A DNA stretch of 13,619 bases from JBEEMU01 sp043778315 (GCA_043778315.1 JAYWGJ010000393.1:1-13619), one strand, 5' to 3'; shown: positions 6,045-12,496, numbered from the stretch's first letter. Notes: generated by a model from the sequence alone, not told the origin. Numbers and translations: made by a program.

Positions 6045-7007
6045 TTACAATTTTTGTTTAATATCTTCTATTTGACTAAGGGTCAAACCTGTTATTTTTG
6101 CTATTAACTCGCTATAAAGTCCTTCTTTGATGGCATTCTGTACAGTTTCGGTTGCACCTTCTTGGCGACCTTCTTCTCGCCCTTGCTGCATACCTTGCTG
6201 CATACCTTGCTGCATACCTTCTGCTGATGCTGCTTTAAGTTCCTGCGCTATATCAAATTTCATTTGCGCCTCGTAACTTGCATCGCTGCTCAGAAGTTTG
6301 ATATACTGGTTATAGTCGCGCAGCTCTTCGCCTTCTAAGCCCGAAACGCGCAACCGCTCTTTTGCTTTTTGTAAGCCTTTGGCAGGGAAACTACCTTGTA
6401 CCGCTCCGTTTTTGAAAAAATAAATCCACTCATCTAAACCGTCGCGGATTGTATCATTGAAATCCTCTGCGCGAATGAGATAGTACTGCGCAAAAATATC
6501 TTCTACGCGCTTGATTTTGGGATTAGCAAAAAAATCTAGTTGCGCCTGCGACAAGCCTAGAATATCGGTTGAGTCGTGAAAACCACGAAACGTGGTTTCA
6601 CCATGATATATATAATCTCTGCCGATGCCCAAAGAAAAATAGACCACGCTGATAGAAATTACGCGCTTAATTTCTTTATAGGCAAACCCTTGTTTAATAT
6701 TTTCAACTAATGTAACTGATGTGCCGTAAAAAATACGCTGCAAGTAGTCTAGCTCTTTTGTATTTTGAATTTCGATAATAATGCGCTCGTCATCTACCGT
6801 TTTCGCCAAAATATCGACGCGGTTAAACTTATCATCTTTATCTTTTTTATTGCTTTCGCTTTCCATGATTTCCTCGATAGTCAAATCCTCTTTAAGCAGC
6901 TCGCTTAAAAAACCTTCCAAAATCTCGAAATCCGCTTTACTGCGTAACATTTTTTTGATAAACCAATCAAATCGGATTAGTATTCGTGGTTCAGGTACTA
7001 TTGCCAT
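6045..7007 (-). CDS. Rpn-family PD-(D/E)XK nuclease (recombination-promoting nuclease / putative transposase, PDDEXK_2)
   Basis: Cytosolic DNase-type protein related to E. coli Rpn proteins, which cleave DNA and have been linked to recombination and anti-phage defence. The nuclease core shows 'FNRVDILAK' (D65) and 'IIIEIQNTKELDYLQRIFYG' with E79-x-Q81, the family's Asp...Glu-x-Gln version of the PD-(D/E)XK site; about 320 residues is normal. The N-terminal 'RFDWFIKKMLRSKADFEILE' is typical of the family. The C-terminal quarter has 'GMQQ' three times in a row (264-275) and then 'GREEGRQEGATE', the Gly/Gln-rich hinge common here, before a final helical segment. Start at ATG 7005-7007; a TATATTTG box lies about 110 bp upstream. 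No terminal inverted repeats or target duplications flank it, so I do not call it an insertion sequence. An in-frame ATG at 6261-6263 could give a 72-residue C-terminal product. Confidence 0.88.
   Translation of the reverse strand: MAIVPEPRILIRFDWFIKKMLRSKADFEILEGFLSELLKEDLTIEEIMESESNKKDKDDKFNRVDILAKTVDDERIIIEIQNTKELDYLQRIFYGTSVTLVENIKQGFAYKEIKRVISISVVYFSLGIGRDYIYHGETTFRGFHDSTDILGLSQAQLDFFANPKIKRVEDIFAQYYLIRAEDFNDTIRDGLDEWIYFFKNGAVQGSFPAKGLQKAKERLRVSGLEGEELRDYNQYIKLLSSDASYEAQMKFDIAQELKAASAEGMQQGMQQGMQQGREEGRQEGATETVQNAIKEGLYSELIAKITGLTLSQIEDIKQKL
6181..6216. repeat. 12-bp tandem repeat, three copies, inside the Rpn gene
   Basis: CCTTGCTGCATA occurs three times head to tail (6181-6192, 6193-6204, 6205-6216) and encodes the GMQQ repeats of the nuclease. 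The period is a multiple of three, so slippage would change protein length without breaking the frame. Confidence 0.92.
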
Positions 7008-7105
7008 AATATACTTGTTTTAATTTTCCAACGTAAAGATGCAACTTTTTTTATTAAAGCAACTTATTTTTTACAATAAATTTATACAACTACACGTTAT
7101 AAATA

Positions 7106-7138
7106 TTGTAAAATCAAATATAAAAACAAGTATTTTTG
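7106..7138 (+). promoter_or_regulatory. Candidate promoter of the secreted hypothetical protein
   Basis: TATTTTTG at 7131-7138 matches TAnnTTTG exactly. A TTG at 7106-7108 lies 22 bp upstream, within the 17-23 bp described for Bacteroidota -33/-7 pairs. The leader to the ATG at 7262 would be about 115 nt. Such short boxes arise by chance in AT-rich DNA. Confidence 0.4.
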
Positions 7139-7149
7139 ATTGTAACAAA
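7115..7149 (-). promoter_or_regulatory. Candidate promoter of the Rpn nuclease gene
   Basis: The minus strand reads TATATTTG (7115-7122), an exact TAnnTTTG match, with TTTG (7146-7149) 23 bp upstream. The leader to the start at 7007 would be about 100 nt. It is physically interleaved with the plus-strand candidate. Confidence 0.4.
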
Positions 7150-7261
7150 AAAATAACACACCTCAATTTCAATTTCTAATTTTTGGCTTACTTATTGATT
7201 AATATATTAAAAATATTACTTTTTCAAATTCAACAGTCACCCATATTCACAGCTTACCATT

Positions 7262-7999
7262 ATGAATTTACCTATCATTTCCTCGTATTTTGGTTTTACG
7301 AGTGTCGCATTTGCGCTGTTGTTTAGCGGCTCTATTTTTAACGGTTCTGTTTTTGGCACTCGCGCCGTTGCGGAAAGCCAAAAAAAGAAAAAAGATGCTG
7401 ATTTTGAGGCGTTTATAAAAATGTTTCCGAAGCGCGATTTGCCCTACAAACTCGGCGCGGCAGAGATGAACGCATGGATTGAGCAGCGCAAAGCGCGAGA
7501 AGCTGCGCCAAGTACGAGCGCGCCGTTTGCGAAAGCTGCCGCTAGCGAAGCGATGACAAATACTAGCATCGGCACGCAGTTCGAGGCGTTTATACCCGCG
7601 CTACGCTACGGACAGTTTAGCCGCGTCGGACCAGATGTGTTTCGCCCAACCGCCTTGCTTTCGCAAACGAACCAGTCTATATTAATGGTGTATTCCCGCT
7701 CACGCGGCTACGCGAACGGCTATAAAACGTACTTTTTGGCGACGTATTCGCCGAAAGGCAAACGAATAGACGAAACCGAAATAGCGCGCTCACGCGGCTA
7801 CGACGGGTTTTTGGGCTGCGAAATAAAGAAAACGGCTAAGGGCGAACTGCTCGTTGCGGTGCAAGAAAACGTCAATAAATGGAAAAACGATACCGATAAA
7901 TACGGCAAAGACAACTATATTGTAGCAACAACGGTTAAAACAACGTCGTTTAAAACCGTCGCTCCGAACGGTAAAATCAAGGCTATGGCGCAGCCGTAA
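7262..7999 (+). CDS. Secreted hypothetical protein with a Phe-Pro-Lys-x-Asp-Leu-Pro motif
   Basis: The function is not recognised. The 245-residue product starts with a signal peptide: a hydrophobic stretch at about residues 7-31 and an Ala-Val-Ala site (35-37) before 'ESQKKKK', so it is probably exported. The mature protein begins with 'DFEAFIKMFPKRDLPYKL' (47-64), a pattern I associate with exported Bacteroidota hypothetical proteins, followed by a Lys/Ala-rich linker (about 78-100). The rest (about 105-245) looks beta-rich, with alternating hydrophobic and aromatic residues ('SILMVYSRSRGYANGYKTYFLATYSP' region) and 'SRGY' occurring twice (147-150, 177-180). No Cys in a lipobox position and no sorting domain is visible. 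The ATG at 7262 is the only start covering the signal peptide. It converges on ricT across a shared terminator and is divergent from rpn. Confidence 0.78.
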   Translation: MNLPIISSYFGFTSVAFALLFSGSIFNGSVFGTRAVAESQKKKKDADFEAFIKMFPKRDLPYKLGAAEMNAWIEQRKAREAAPSTSAPFAKAAASEAMTNTSIGTQFEAFIPALRYGQFSRVGPDVFRPTALLSQTNQSILMVYSRSRGYANGYKTYFLATYSPKGKRIDETEIARSRGYDGFLGCEIKKTAKGELLVAVQENVNKWKNDTDKYGKDNYIVATTVKTTSFKTVAPNGKIKAMAQP

Positions 8000-8022
8000 T
8001 TTTATTTTTACTACAATAAAAT

Positions 8023-8063
8023 AAAAAAAGGCACTTCACGGTAATCGGTGAAGTGCCTTTTTT
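8023..8063. terminator. Bidirectional intrinsic terminator between the secreted protein gene and ricT
   Basis: GGCACTTCAC (8030-8039) pairs perfectly with GTGAAGTGCC (8048-8057) around an 8-nt loop. Seven A precede the left arm (8023-8029) and six T follow the right arm (8058-8063), so the hairpin has a U-tail on both strands. It lies 23 bp beyond the plus-strand stop and about 20 bp beyond the ricT stop. Confidence 0.93.
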
Positions 8064-8083
8064 CTAATATTCAATCAGCCGTT

Positions 8084-9754
8084 TTAACCCTTATCTGCGG
8101 GCGGCGGCGTGTTATTATTTTCGCGTGGCGGACGGTTTTCATCTCGTGGCGGACGGTTGCTATTGTCACGCGGCGGACGGTTTTCATCTCTTGGCGGTCT
8201 GTTTTCATCTCTCGGCGGACGGTTGCTATCATCTCTTGGCGGACGATTTTCGTCACGCGGCGGACGCGGGCGGTCTCTGCGCTGCTGATTATTGTTCGGA
8301 TTGCCGCCGTTCGGTTTGTTTTCGGCAGTCGGTTTTTCTGCGTTCGCGCCGTCGCCTGTCGGTTTCGGTTTGTCTGCATCGTTCGCGTTCGGATTTGGAT
8401 TTGGGCGCGGCGGACGATTATTATCGCGGCGCGGACGGTCATCGCGACGCGGCGCGTTTGGTCGCGCCTCCTTATTTGCGGTCGGCGTAGTGCCGTCGGC
8501 GTTCGGCGTTTCCTTATTTGCGGTCGGCGCGGCGCGGCGTACCGTGCTGTCGTTCGCTGGTTTTTTCTTTTTGCGTTTGCGTTTTTTATCGGCAGGCAAC
8601 TCGAGTACATTGTCCACGTCGTTGCTAAAATCGGTATCGCCGTCGGCAGTTGTCGTGCCGCTTCCGCCGCGTCGCGACGACGGTTTTTCGAACCGCTCGA
8701 ACGGTACTGCCGCTACTTCTTCTACCAAATCGGGCAGCACTTCGCCCGCTTTCAAGCGGATTTGCAATTCGCGTACTTGTTTGGTAGTCAAGGTTCTATG
8801 TAGCGCGGGAGCTTTCACTTGGCGGCTCATATAAAACATCAGACCTTTAAAAATATCGGTTTTGATTAAATCAAAACGCCCTTTTCCCGTCTGTATGTGG
8901 TCGGCGTGTTTCGGAAACGCCTCGAACGCCTCCATATAAGCATCGAGTTCGTAGTTGAGGCAACACTTCAAGCGTCCGCATTGTCCGCTCAGTTTGACCT
9001 GATTGATAGCCAAATTTTGGTAACGCGCCGCCGTTGTGTTCACCGATTTGAAATCGGTGAGCCAAGTAGAGCAGCACAACTCGCGCCCGCAAGAGCCGAG
9101 TCCGCCGATGCGCGCCGCTTCTTGTCGCGCACCGATTTGGCGCATTTCTATCTTCACTTTAAACACTTTTGCGTATTCGCGTATCAATTCGCGGAAGTCG
9201 ACGCGTCCTTCGGCAGTATAAAAAAACGTGCATTTGCGCCCGTCGCCTTGAAACTCCACGTCGCCCATTTTCATATCCAACTTCATTACTTTGGCGATAG
9301 TACGCGCCTGTATCAAAGATTCGAGTTCTTTTTTGCGTATTTCGGTCAGTTTTTCTAGGTCGCGTTCGTTCGCTTTACGCACAATATTTGGGAAAACGGC
9401 AGTGTCGCGGACATTCCGTTTTTTCATCTGCATTTTCACCAATTCGCCACTCAAACTGATATTTCCGACATCGTAACCGCCTTCCACTTCCACTATAACT
9501 GCCTCACCTATAACGGCTTGCACACTTTTATTGCGATGATAAAAACCCTTTCGCGCACCGTTTTTGAACGACACTTCTACTAAGTCAAAGGTACTGTATT
9601 CGGGTAAATCGAGGTCGGAGAGCCAGTCGTAAGTGTTCATTCGGTTGCAGCCGCCAGTCGCGCAGCCGCCTTTGCTGCCACAACCGCCCGTACTACACCC
9701 GCCACTCATTTCGCTGCCCTTTTGGTTGCCCACCGAGCATCCTGCACAAGCCAT
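8084..9754 (-). CDS. ricT: PSP1-domain protein, RicT (YaaT) family, with a long disordered tail
   Basis: The core (about residues 50-320) is a PSP1-type protein: 'YSTFDLVEVSFKNGARKGFY' (53-72), 'ADFREL'-like 'RVDFRELIREYAKVFKVKIEMRQIGARQEA' (184-213), and two Cys clusters, 'GSCGRELCC' (220-228) and 'GQCGRLKCC' (257-265). In Bacillus, RicT joins RicA and RicF in an Fe-S complex that modulates RNase Y mRNA processing; whether Bacteroidota members do this is unknown. The N-terminus adds six Cys in 'CxxC', 'GGCSTGGC' and 'GGCATGGC' motifs (C3, C6, C20, C25, C31, C36). From about residue 356 the tail is low-complexity, rich in Lys/Asn/Pro/Arg, ending with seven 'RPPR[DE]' units. Residues 1-320 match the usual family length; the tail is an addition common in Bacteroidota. 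The start at ATG 9752-9754 preserves the Cys motifs. holB lies upstream on the same strand, a known neighbour, but with one gene in between. Confidence 0.92.
   Translation of the reverse strand: MACAGCSVGNQKGSEMSGGCSTGGCGSKGGCATGGCNRMNTYDWLSDLDLPEYSTFDLVEVSFKNGARKGFYHRNKSVQAVIGEAVIVEVEGGYDVGNISLSGELVKMQMKKRNVRDTAVFPNIVRKANERDLEKLTEIRKKELESLIQARTIAKVMKLDMKMGDVEFQGDGRKCTFFYTAEGRVDFRELIREYAKVFKVKIEMRQIGARQEAARIGGLGSCGRELCCSTWLTDFKSVNTTAARYQNLAINQVKLSGQCGRLKCCLNYELDAYMEAFEAFPKHADHIQTGKGRFDLIKTDIFKGLMFYMSRQVKAPALHRTLTTKQVRELQIRLKAGEVLPDLVEEVAAVPFERFEKPSSRRGGSGTTTADGDTDFSNDVDNVLELPADKKRKRKKKKPANDSTVRRAAPTANKETPNADGTTPTANKEARPNAPRRDDRPRRDNNRPPRPNPNPNANDADKPKPTGDGANAEKPTAENKPNGGNPNNNQQRRDRPRPPRDENRPPRDDSNRPPRDENRPPRDENRPPRDNSNRPPRDENRPPRENNNTPPPADKG
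8121..8275. repeat. Degenerate 21/24-bp tandem repeat in the 3' end of ricT
   Basis: The unit GGCGGACGGTTTTCATCTC recurs about seven times with period 21 or 24 bp (unit starts near 8127, 8148, 8172, 8193, 8214, 8238, 8259) and encodes the 'NRPPRDE' tail on the minus strand. Both periods are multiples of three, so copy number can vary in frame. The repeat also keeps other frames open, which produces long spurious ORFs on both strands. Confidence 0.85.
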
Positions 9755-10076
9755 ATTATTTTTTATTTATAGTATGAAAATTGTTGAAATAGCCTATTTT
9801 TTTAGCTTTTTAGCTGTAAAATCGCTATTTTCTGTTAAATATTGTAATTATATTGTAATGAAATTCTAATTTTTTATTGTAAAATAATAAAGATTTTTTT
9901 CTTTGGTTGGCAATAAAAAACCCCGCTCACTTCACCGCTTTGCTTCTTCCCCTCTCTGCTTCTTTGCGTTTAAAAATTACTATGCTCAAAAACCTTTGTT
10001 TCTTTGGAATTAAAAATTTTGCATTGTGTTTATTATCATCTAAAAAGACGGCTTTTAAATAAGGAATACTTAGCCA
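9755..10076. other. 322-bp intergenic region upstream of ricT, no gene seen
   Basis: The ricT-proximal half (9755-9900) is very AT-rich and presumably carries the ricT promoter, but I find no exact TAnnTTTG box on the minus strand. At 9921-9972 there is a distinct GC-richer, pyrimidine-biased stretch with CTTTGC/CTCTGC motifs, resembling dispersed intergenic sequences found in many bacterial chromosomes. A weak hairpin (AAAAG at about 10043-10048 with CTTTT at 10052-10056) lies just past the methyltransferase stop. No ORF with coding character is present. Confidence 0.5.
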
Positions 10077-10859
10077 TCACTTTTTCCGAAATGCCACACA
10101 TAAATGCTTGTGTAATAATAACGTCCGATTCGTATTGAGCGAATGTTGCGCATATAAAATCGCTTTTTCACCTGCATTTGAAGTTTTGCGCGCCAGCCGT
10201 TTATAGGTTCGGAACGACCGAAAATGAAGTGCCGCGCCCAAAAATATATACCAAAAAAACGAACTCCAACTAAACTGATTTTTGTATAATTCGCAACTAT
10301 TCAAGCCCGCCAAACCTACCAAAGTGCGCAGCCGTTGCGCATTGCAGAGATACACGCGCCCGTTATAAATATGCGTGTCGTCGTAGCCAATCACGCTCGC
10401 CTCGTTCGACAAGAACATATCGCTCCGCTCCGCTTCCACCCAAAGATTTGCCATTCGTCCGCTCAGGCTGCTGTTATTTGGTTTGGTGATGATTAAAATG
10501 CCGTCGGGTTTGAGCAATCTGGCGAGTTCTTGTAGCAATGCGGTTTGGTTCGGAATATGCTCAATCGTCTCCATCAACAGAACATAATCGGCTGTATTAG
10601 AAGCAATTGAGAGTTTTTCGTTCAAGTCAATAGCTGTGCAAGTCAAGTCTTTACTTCGGAATACGTCGGGAAATTTATCAAAAGCCGAGACGGTCGCGCC
10701 TGCTTCGCGCCACAAATTAGCCACATATCCTGAACCCGCCGACACATCAAAAACCACCTTCCCGCTCACGTCCGTATCGGCAAGAAAGCGGTGCATAAAA
10801 GTTAAAGCATTGCTTTTAGAATGCGGAACTTGTTTGATTTGCGCTTGTATTTCAGACAT
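10077..10859 (-). CDS. Class I SAM-dependent methyltransferase (UbiG/Methyltransf_11-23 type), substrate unknown
   Basis: The 260-residue soluble protein has the Rossmann-type SAM fold: motif I 'VVFDVSAGSGYVA' (35-47), the ribose-binding acidic residue D61 in 'VSAFDKFP', a post-motif 'ADYVLLMETIEHIPN' (90-104), and motif III-like 'LLKPDGILIITKPN' (115-128). Motif I has Ser-Ala-Gly where the more common form is Gly-Cys-Gly, which still fits the loop. The C-terminal half (about 130-260) should determine the substrate; it is hydrophobic in places ('FSWSSFFWYIFLGAALHF', about 196-213) and basic, so a membrane-associated or lipid/saccharide acceptor is possible but only inferred. Start at ATG 10857-10859. 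It sits between holB and ricT on the same strand, separated from each by AT-rich gaps with repeat-like sequence, so it is probably an independent unit. Confidence 0.85.
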   Translation of the reverse strand: MSEIQAQIKQVPHSKSNALTFMHRFLADTDVSGKVVFDVSAGSGYVANLWREAGATVSAFDKFPDVFRSKDLTCTAIDLNEKLSIASNTADYVLLMETIEHIPNQTALLQELARLLKPDGILIITKPNNSSLSGRMANLWVEAERSDMFLSNEASVIGYDDTHIYNGRVYLCNAQRLRTLVGLAGLNSCELYKNQFSWSSFFWYIFLGAALHFRSFRTYKRLARKTSNAGEKAILYAQHSLNTNRTLLLHKHLCVAFRKK

Positions 10860-10883
10860 TATATACGCTTAAAAAAATATTAA

Positions 10884-10929
10884 TTTGCTCACAGATAGCA
10901 CCGATAAACACAGAAAATCTGTTAGCAAA
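10884..10929 (-). terminator. Imperfect 13-bp inverted repeat after holB, possible terminator
   Basis: TTTGCTCACAGAT (10884-10896) and ATCTGTTAGCAAA (10917-10929) pair with one mismatch around a 20-nt loop. On the minus strand the hairpin is followed by ATTAATATTTTTTT. The interior (CACAGATAGCACCGATAAAC...) resembles a common dispersed intergenic repeat, so it may instead be a repeat remnant. Confidence 0.45.
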
Positions 10930-10992
10930 AAAACTCTATTATTCAATAAATTGAAATTTTATATATGTTTGGTAAAAGTATATTTTTTTCGC

Positions 10993-12105
10993 TTAAATTG
11001 CTCCGTGCAACAATCGATTCAACCGAATACACGCGCTCATTAGCAATATTTTCATGTTCGCTTTGCGGTCAATACCGAATTGCATTTCGTCAATCAAACT
11101 CGCAATCGGCATCAATTTGTCGTAACTAATTACCGCTTTCATTTTCTCTGCCGCTTGTTGTTCGTCTTCGCGGAGGCGTTGCGAGGGCGCGTCGGTCATC
11201 AATTGTACGCTAAACTCGCGCAAGAAAAACAGTACATATTGCAAAAAATGTTTGAATGGCTCGCGCCCAATTTTCGCCTGCTCCTCCGACCACCTTAGCA
11301 TCTCGTCCGCCTTGCCCAAATACGCCAACCGAAACCATTTCAAAAAGTCATTAATCAAATTTTCGTTGCTTGTTTTCATCAAATTCATCGCTTCGTGGTA
11401 GTTGCCTGCTGCCAAAAAACCGACCGTTTTTGCTTGGTTTTCGGGTAAATAATACTTGGTTTGCAAGGCGTGTATTACATCTGCGTCCGCTATCGGATTT
11501 ATTTTTACTAACTGACAACGCGAGCGTATCGTATTGAGTATCAACATTTCTTGTGTTGCCACCAATATAAAAAGCGTGTTTTCGGGCGGCTCTTCTATCA
11601 GTTTCAGTAAGCGGTTGCCCTCTTTGCCCAGGTACTCGGGCATCCATAATATCAATATTTTATATTCGTTTTCGAACGATTTTAAATTCAGTTTTTTGAC
11701 AATATCCAAACACTCCGCCGCCGTGATATTGCCTTGTTTATTTTCGCCGCCGCCTATTTTTTGCACCCAATCGTAATCCGTCATATACGGATTTTGCGCT
11801 ATCGCTTCGCGGAACTGCGGCAAAAACTCGGTACTCAATGCCTTCGCGCCCACCGTCGGATACGAAAAATGAAGGTCGGGGTGTATCAGTTTGCTTGCTT
11901 TTTTGCAATGTTTACACGCGCCACACGCCTCCTCCGCCTGCGGATTGCTGCAAAGTACATATTGCGCGTAAGCCAAAGCCAACGGCAGATTACCACTCCC
12001 TTCCGTCCCCAAAAACAACTGCGCGTGCGCCACTCGACCCTCGCTTGCGGTGTGCCGAAGGTGCGTTTTTACGCCGTTTTGTCCTACTATATCTTTAAAT
12101 AACAC
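10993..12105 (-). CDS. holB: DNA polymerase III subunit delta' (clamp loader)
   Basis: Non-motor subunit of the clamp-loader complex that, with delta and DnaX, loads the beta sliding clamp at the replication fork. The 370-residue product opens with 'FKDIVGQNGVKTHLRHT' (3-19) and 'RVAHAQLFLGTEGSGNLPLALAYAQY' (24-49). The P-loop is degenerate (N39 where Lys is required), as expected for a delta' that does not hydrolyse ATP. A zinc-finger set follows: C52, C61, C64, C67 in 'CSNPQAEEACGACKHC'. Then come 'NRLLKLIEEPPENTLFILVA' (164-183) and the 'SRC' motif at 195-197, the arginine that acts on the neighbouring subunit. The C-terminal part is helical and less conserved. Start ATG 12103-12105; a TATCTTTG box (12193-12200, minus) is about 90 bp upstream. 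ricT lies downstream but is separated by a methyltransferase gene. Confidence 0.94.
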   Translation of the reverse strand: MLFKDIVGQNGVKTHLRHTASEGRVAHAQLFLGTEGSGNLPLALAYAQYVLCSNPQAEEACGACKHCKKASKLIHPDLHFSYPTVGAKALSTEFLPQFREAIAQNPYMTDYDWVQKIGGGENKQGNITAAECLDIVKKLNLKSFENEYKILILWMPEYLGKEGNRLLKLIEEPPENTLFILVATQEMLILNTIRSRCQLVKINPIADADVIHALQTKYYLPENQAKTVGFLAAGNYHEAMNLMKTSNENLINDFLKWFRLAYLGKADEMLRWSEEQAKIGREPFKHFLQYVLFFLREFSVQLMTDAPSQRLREDEQQAAEKMKAVISYDKLMPIASLIDEMQFGIDRKANMKILLMSACIRLNRLLHGAI

Positions 12106-12148
12106 TTCGGTTTGGTGATATTAATATGTTTTATTCGGCTAATTATAA

Positions 12149-12194
12149 CAAAAAAAATGCGGTACTACCCACATTTTACATGGGTAATACCGCA
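12149..12194 (-). terminator. Intrinsic terminator, probably of the sucA transcript
   Basis: TGCGGTACTACCCA (12158-12171) pairs with TGGGTAATACCGCA (12181-12194) with a single C-A mismatch around a 9-nt loop. On the minus strand it is followed by a T run of about eight (A-run 12150-12157). It is about 300 bp past the sucA stop and 45-90 bp before the holB start. The plus strand also has a long T run after it (12202-12212), so it could work both ways. Confidence 0.85.
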
Positions 12195-12200
12195 AAGATA
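12193..12200 (-). promoter_or_regulatory. Weak candidate -7 element for holB
   Basis: The minus strand reads TATCTTTG, matching TAnnTTTG, with TTTG 24 bp upstream (12225-12228). A transcript from here would begin inside the terminator hairpin, which argues against it or implies a structured leader. Confidence 0.22.
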
Positions 12201-12244
12201 TGTTTTTTTTTTGAATTATTTTTACAAAAGCCTATTCTTTTTGG

Positions 12245-12456
12245 ATAGACCAAAAACCGCATCGCGGTGACATATTGGTAGAAAAATAGGGTTAATACGT
12301 TTTAAAGCTGCGTAGCTGCGACATATAATTTTCTATTCCGTAGTTTTTATTATATATAAATACCTCGTTGCGCTGCCTAACAATATGTCGCCGCTATGCG
12401 GCTAATCGGTGCGGTCTATACATTTTTCTACCGATATGTCGCCGCTATGCGGCTAA
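12245..12456. repeat. Cluster of degenerate palindromic intergenic repeats
   Basis: A unit built around GCCGCTATGCGGC preceded by ATATGTC occurs as two identical 23-bp copies at 12383-12405 and 12434-12456. In the opposite orientation there is a diverged copy at 12257-12287 (CCGCATCGCGGTGACATATT then GGTAGAAAAAT), another at about 12307-12327 (GCTGCGTAGCTGCGACATAT), and a weaker trace at about 12364-12380. Flanking words also repeat: ATAGACC at 12245-12251 matches GGTCTAT at 12413-12419, and GGTAGAAAAAT at 12277-12287 matches ATTTTTCTACC at 12422-12432. This makes the whole block an imperfect large inverted repeat. It fills most of the 391-bp gap between sucA and holB and contains no gene. 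Confidence 0.85.
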
Positions 12457-12496
12457 CCGCCAAACTCATTTTCTGAATTATTATCACAAAAATAAA

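Noticed and set aside
6045..7007. Annotation as an intact insertion sequence
   Set aside because: The product belongs to a family sometimes labelled transposase, but I find no flanking terminal inverted repeats or target-site duplication.
8071..8610. Second minus-strand open frame, very Arg/Thr-rich, and the plus-strand frame 8292-8834
   Set aside because: Both are off-frame readings of the same GC-rich repeat region that encodes the ricT tail.
8048..8803. Long plus-strand open frame with repeated 'FISWRT' and basic residues
   Set aside because: It is antisense to the repeat-rich tail of ricT and to the converging terminator; its repeats are the complement of the RPPRDE codons and it has no independent coding features.
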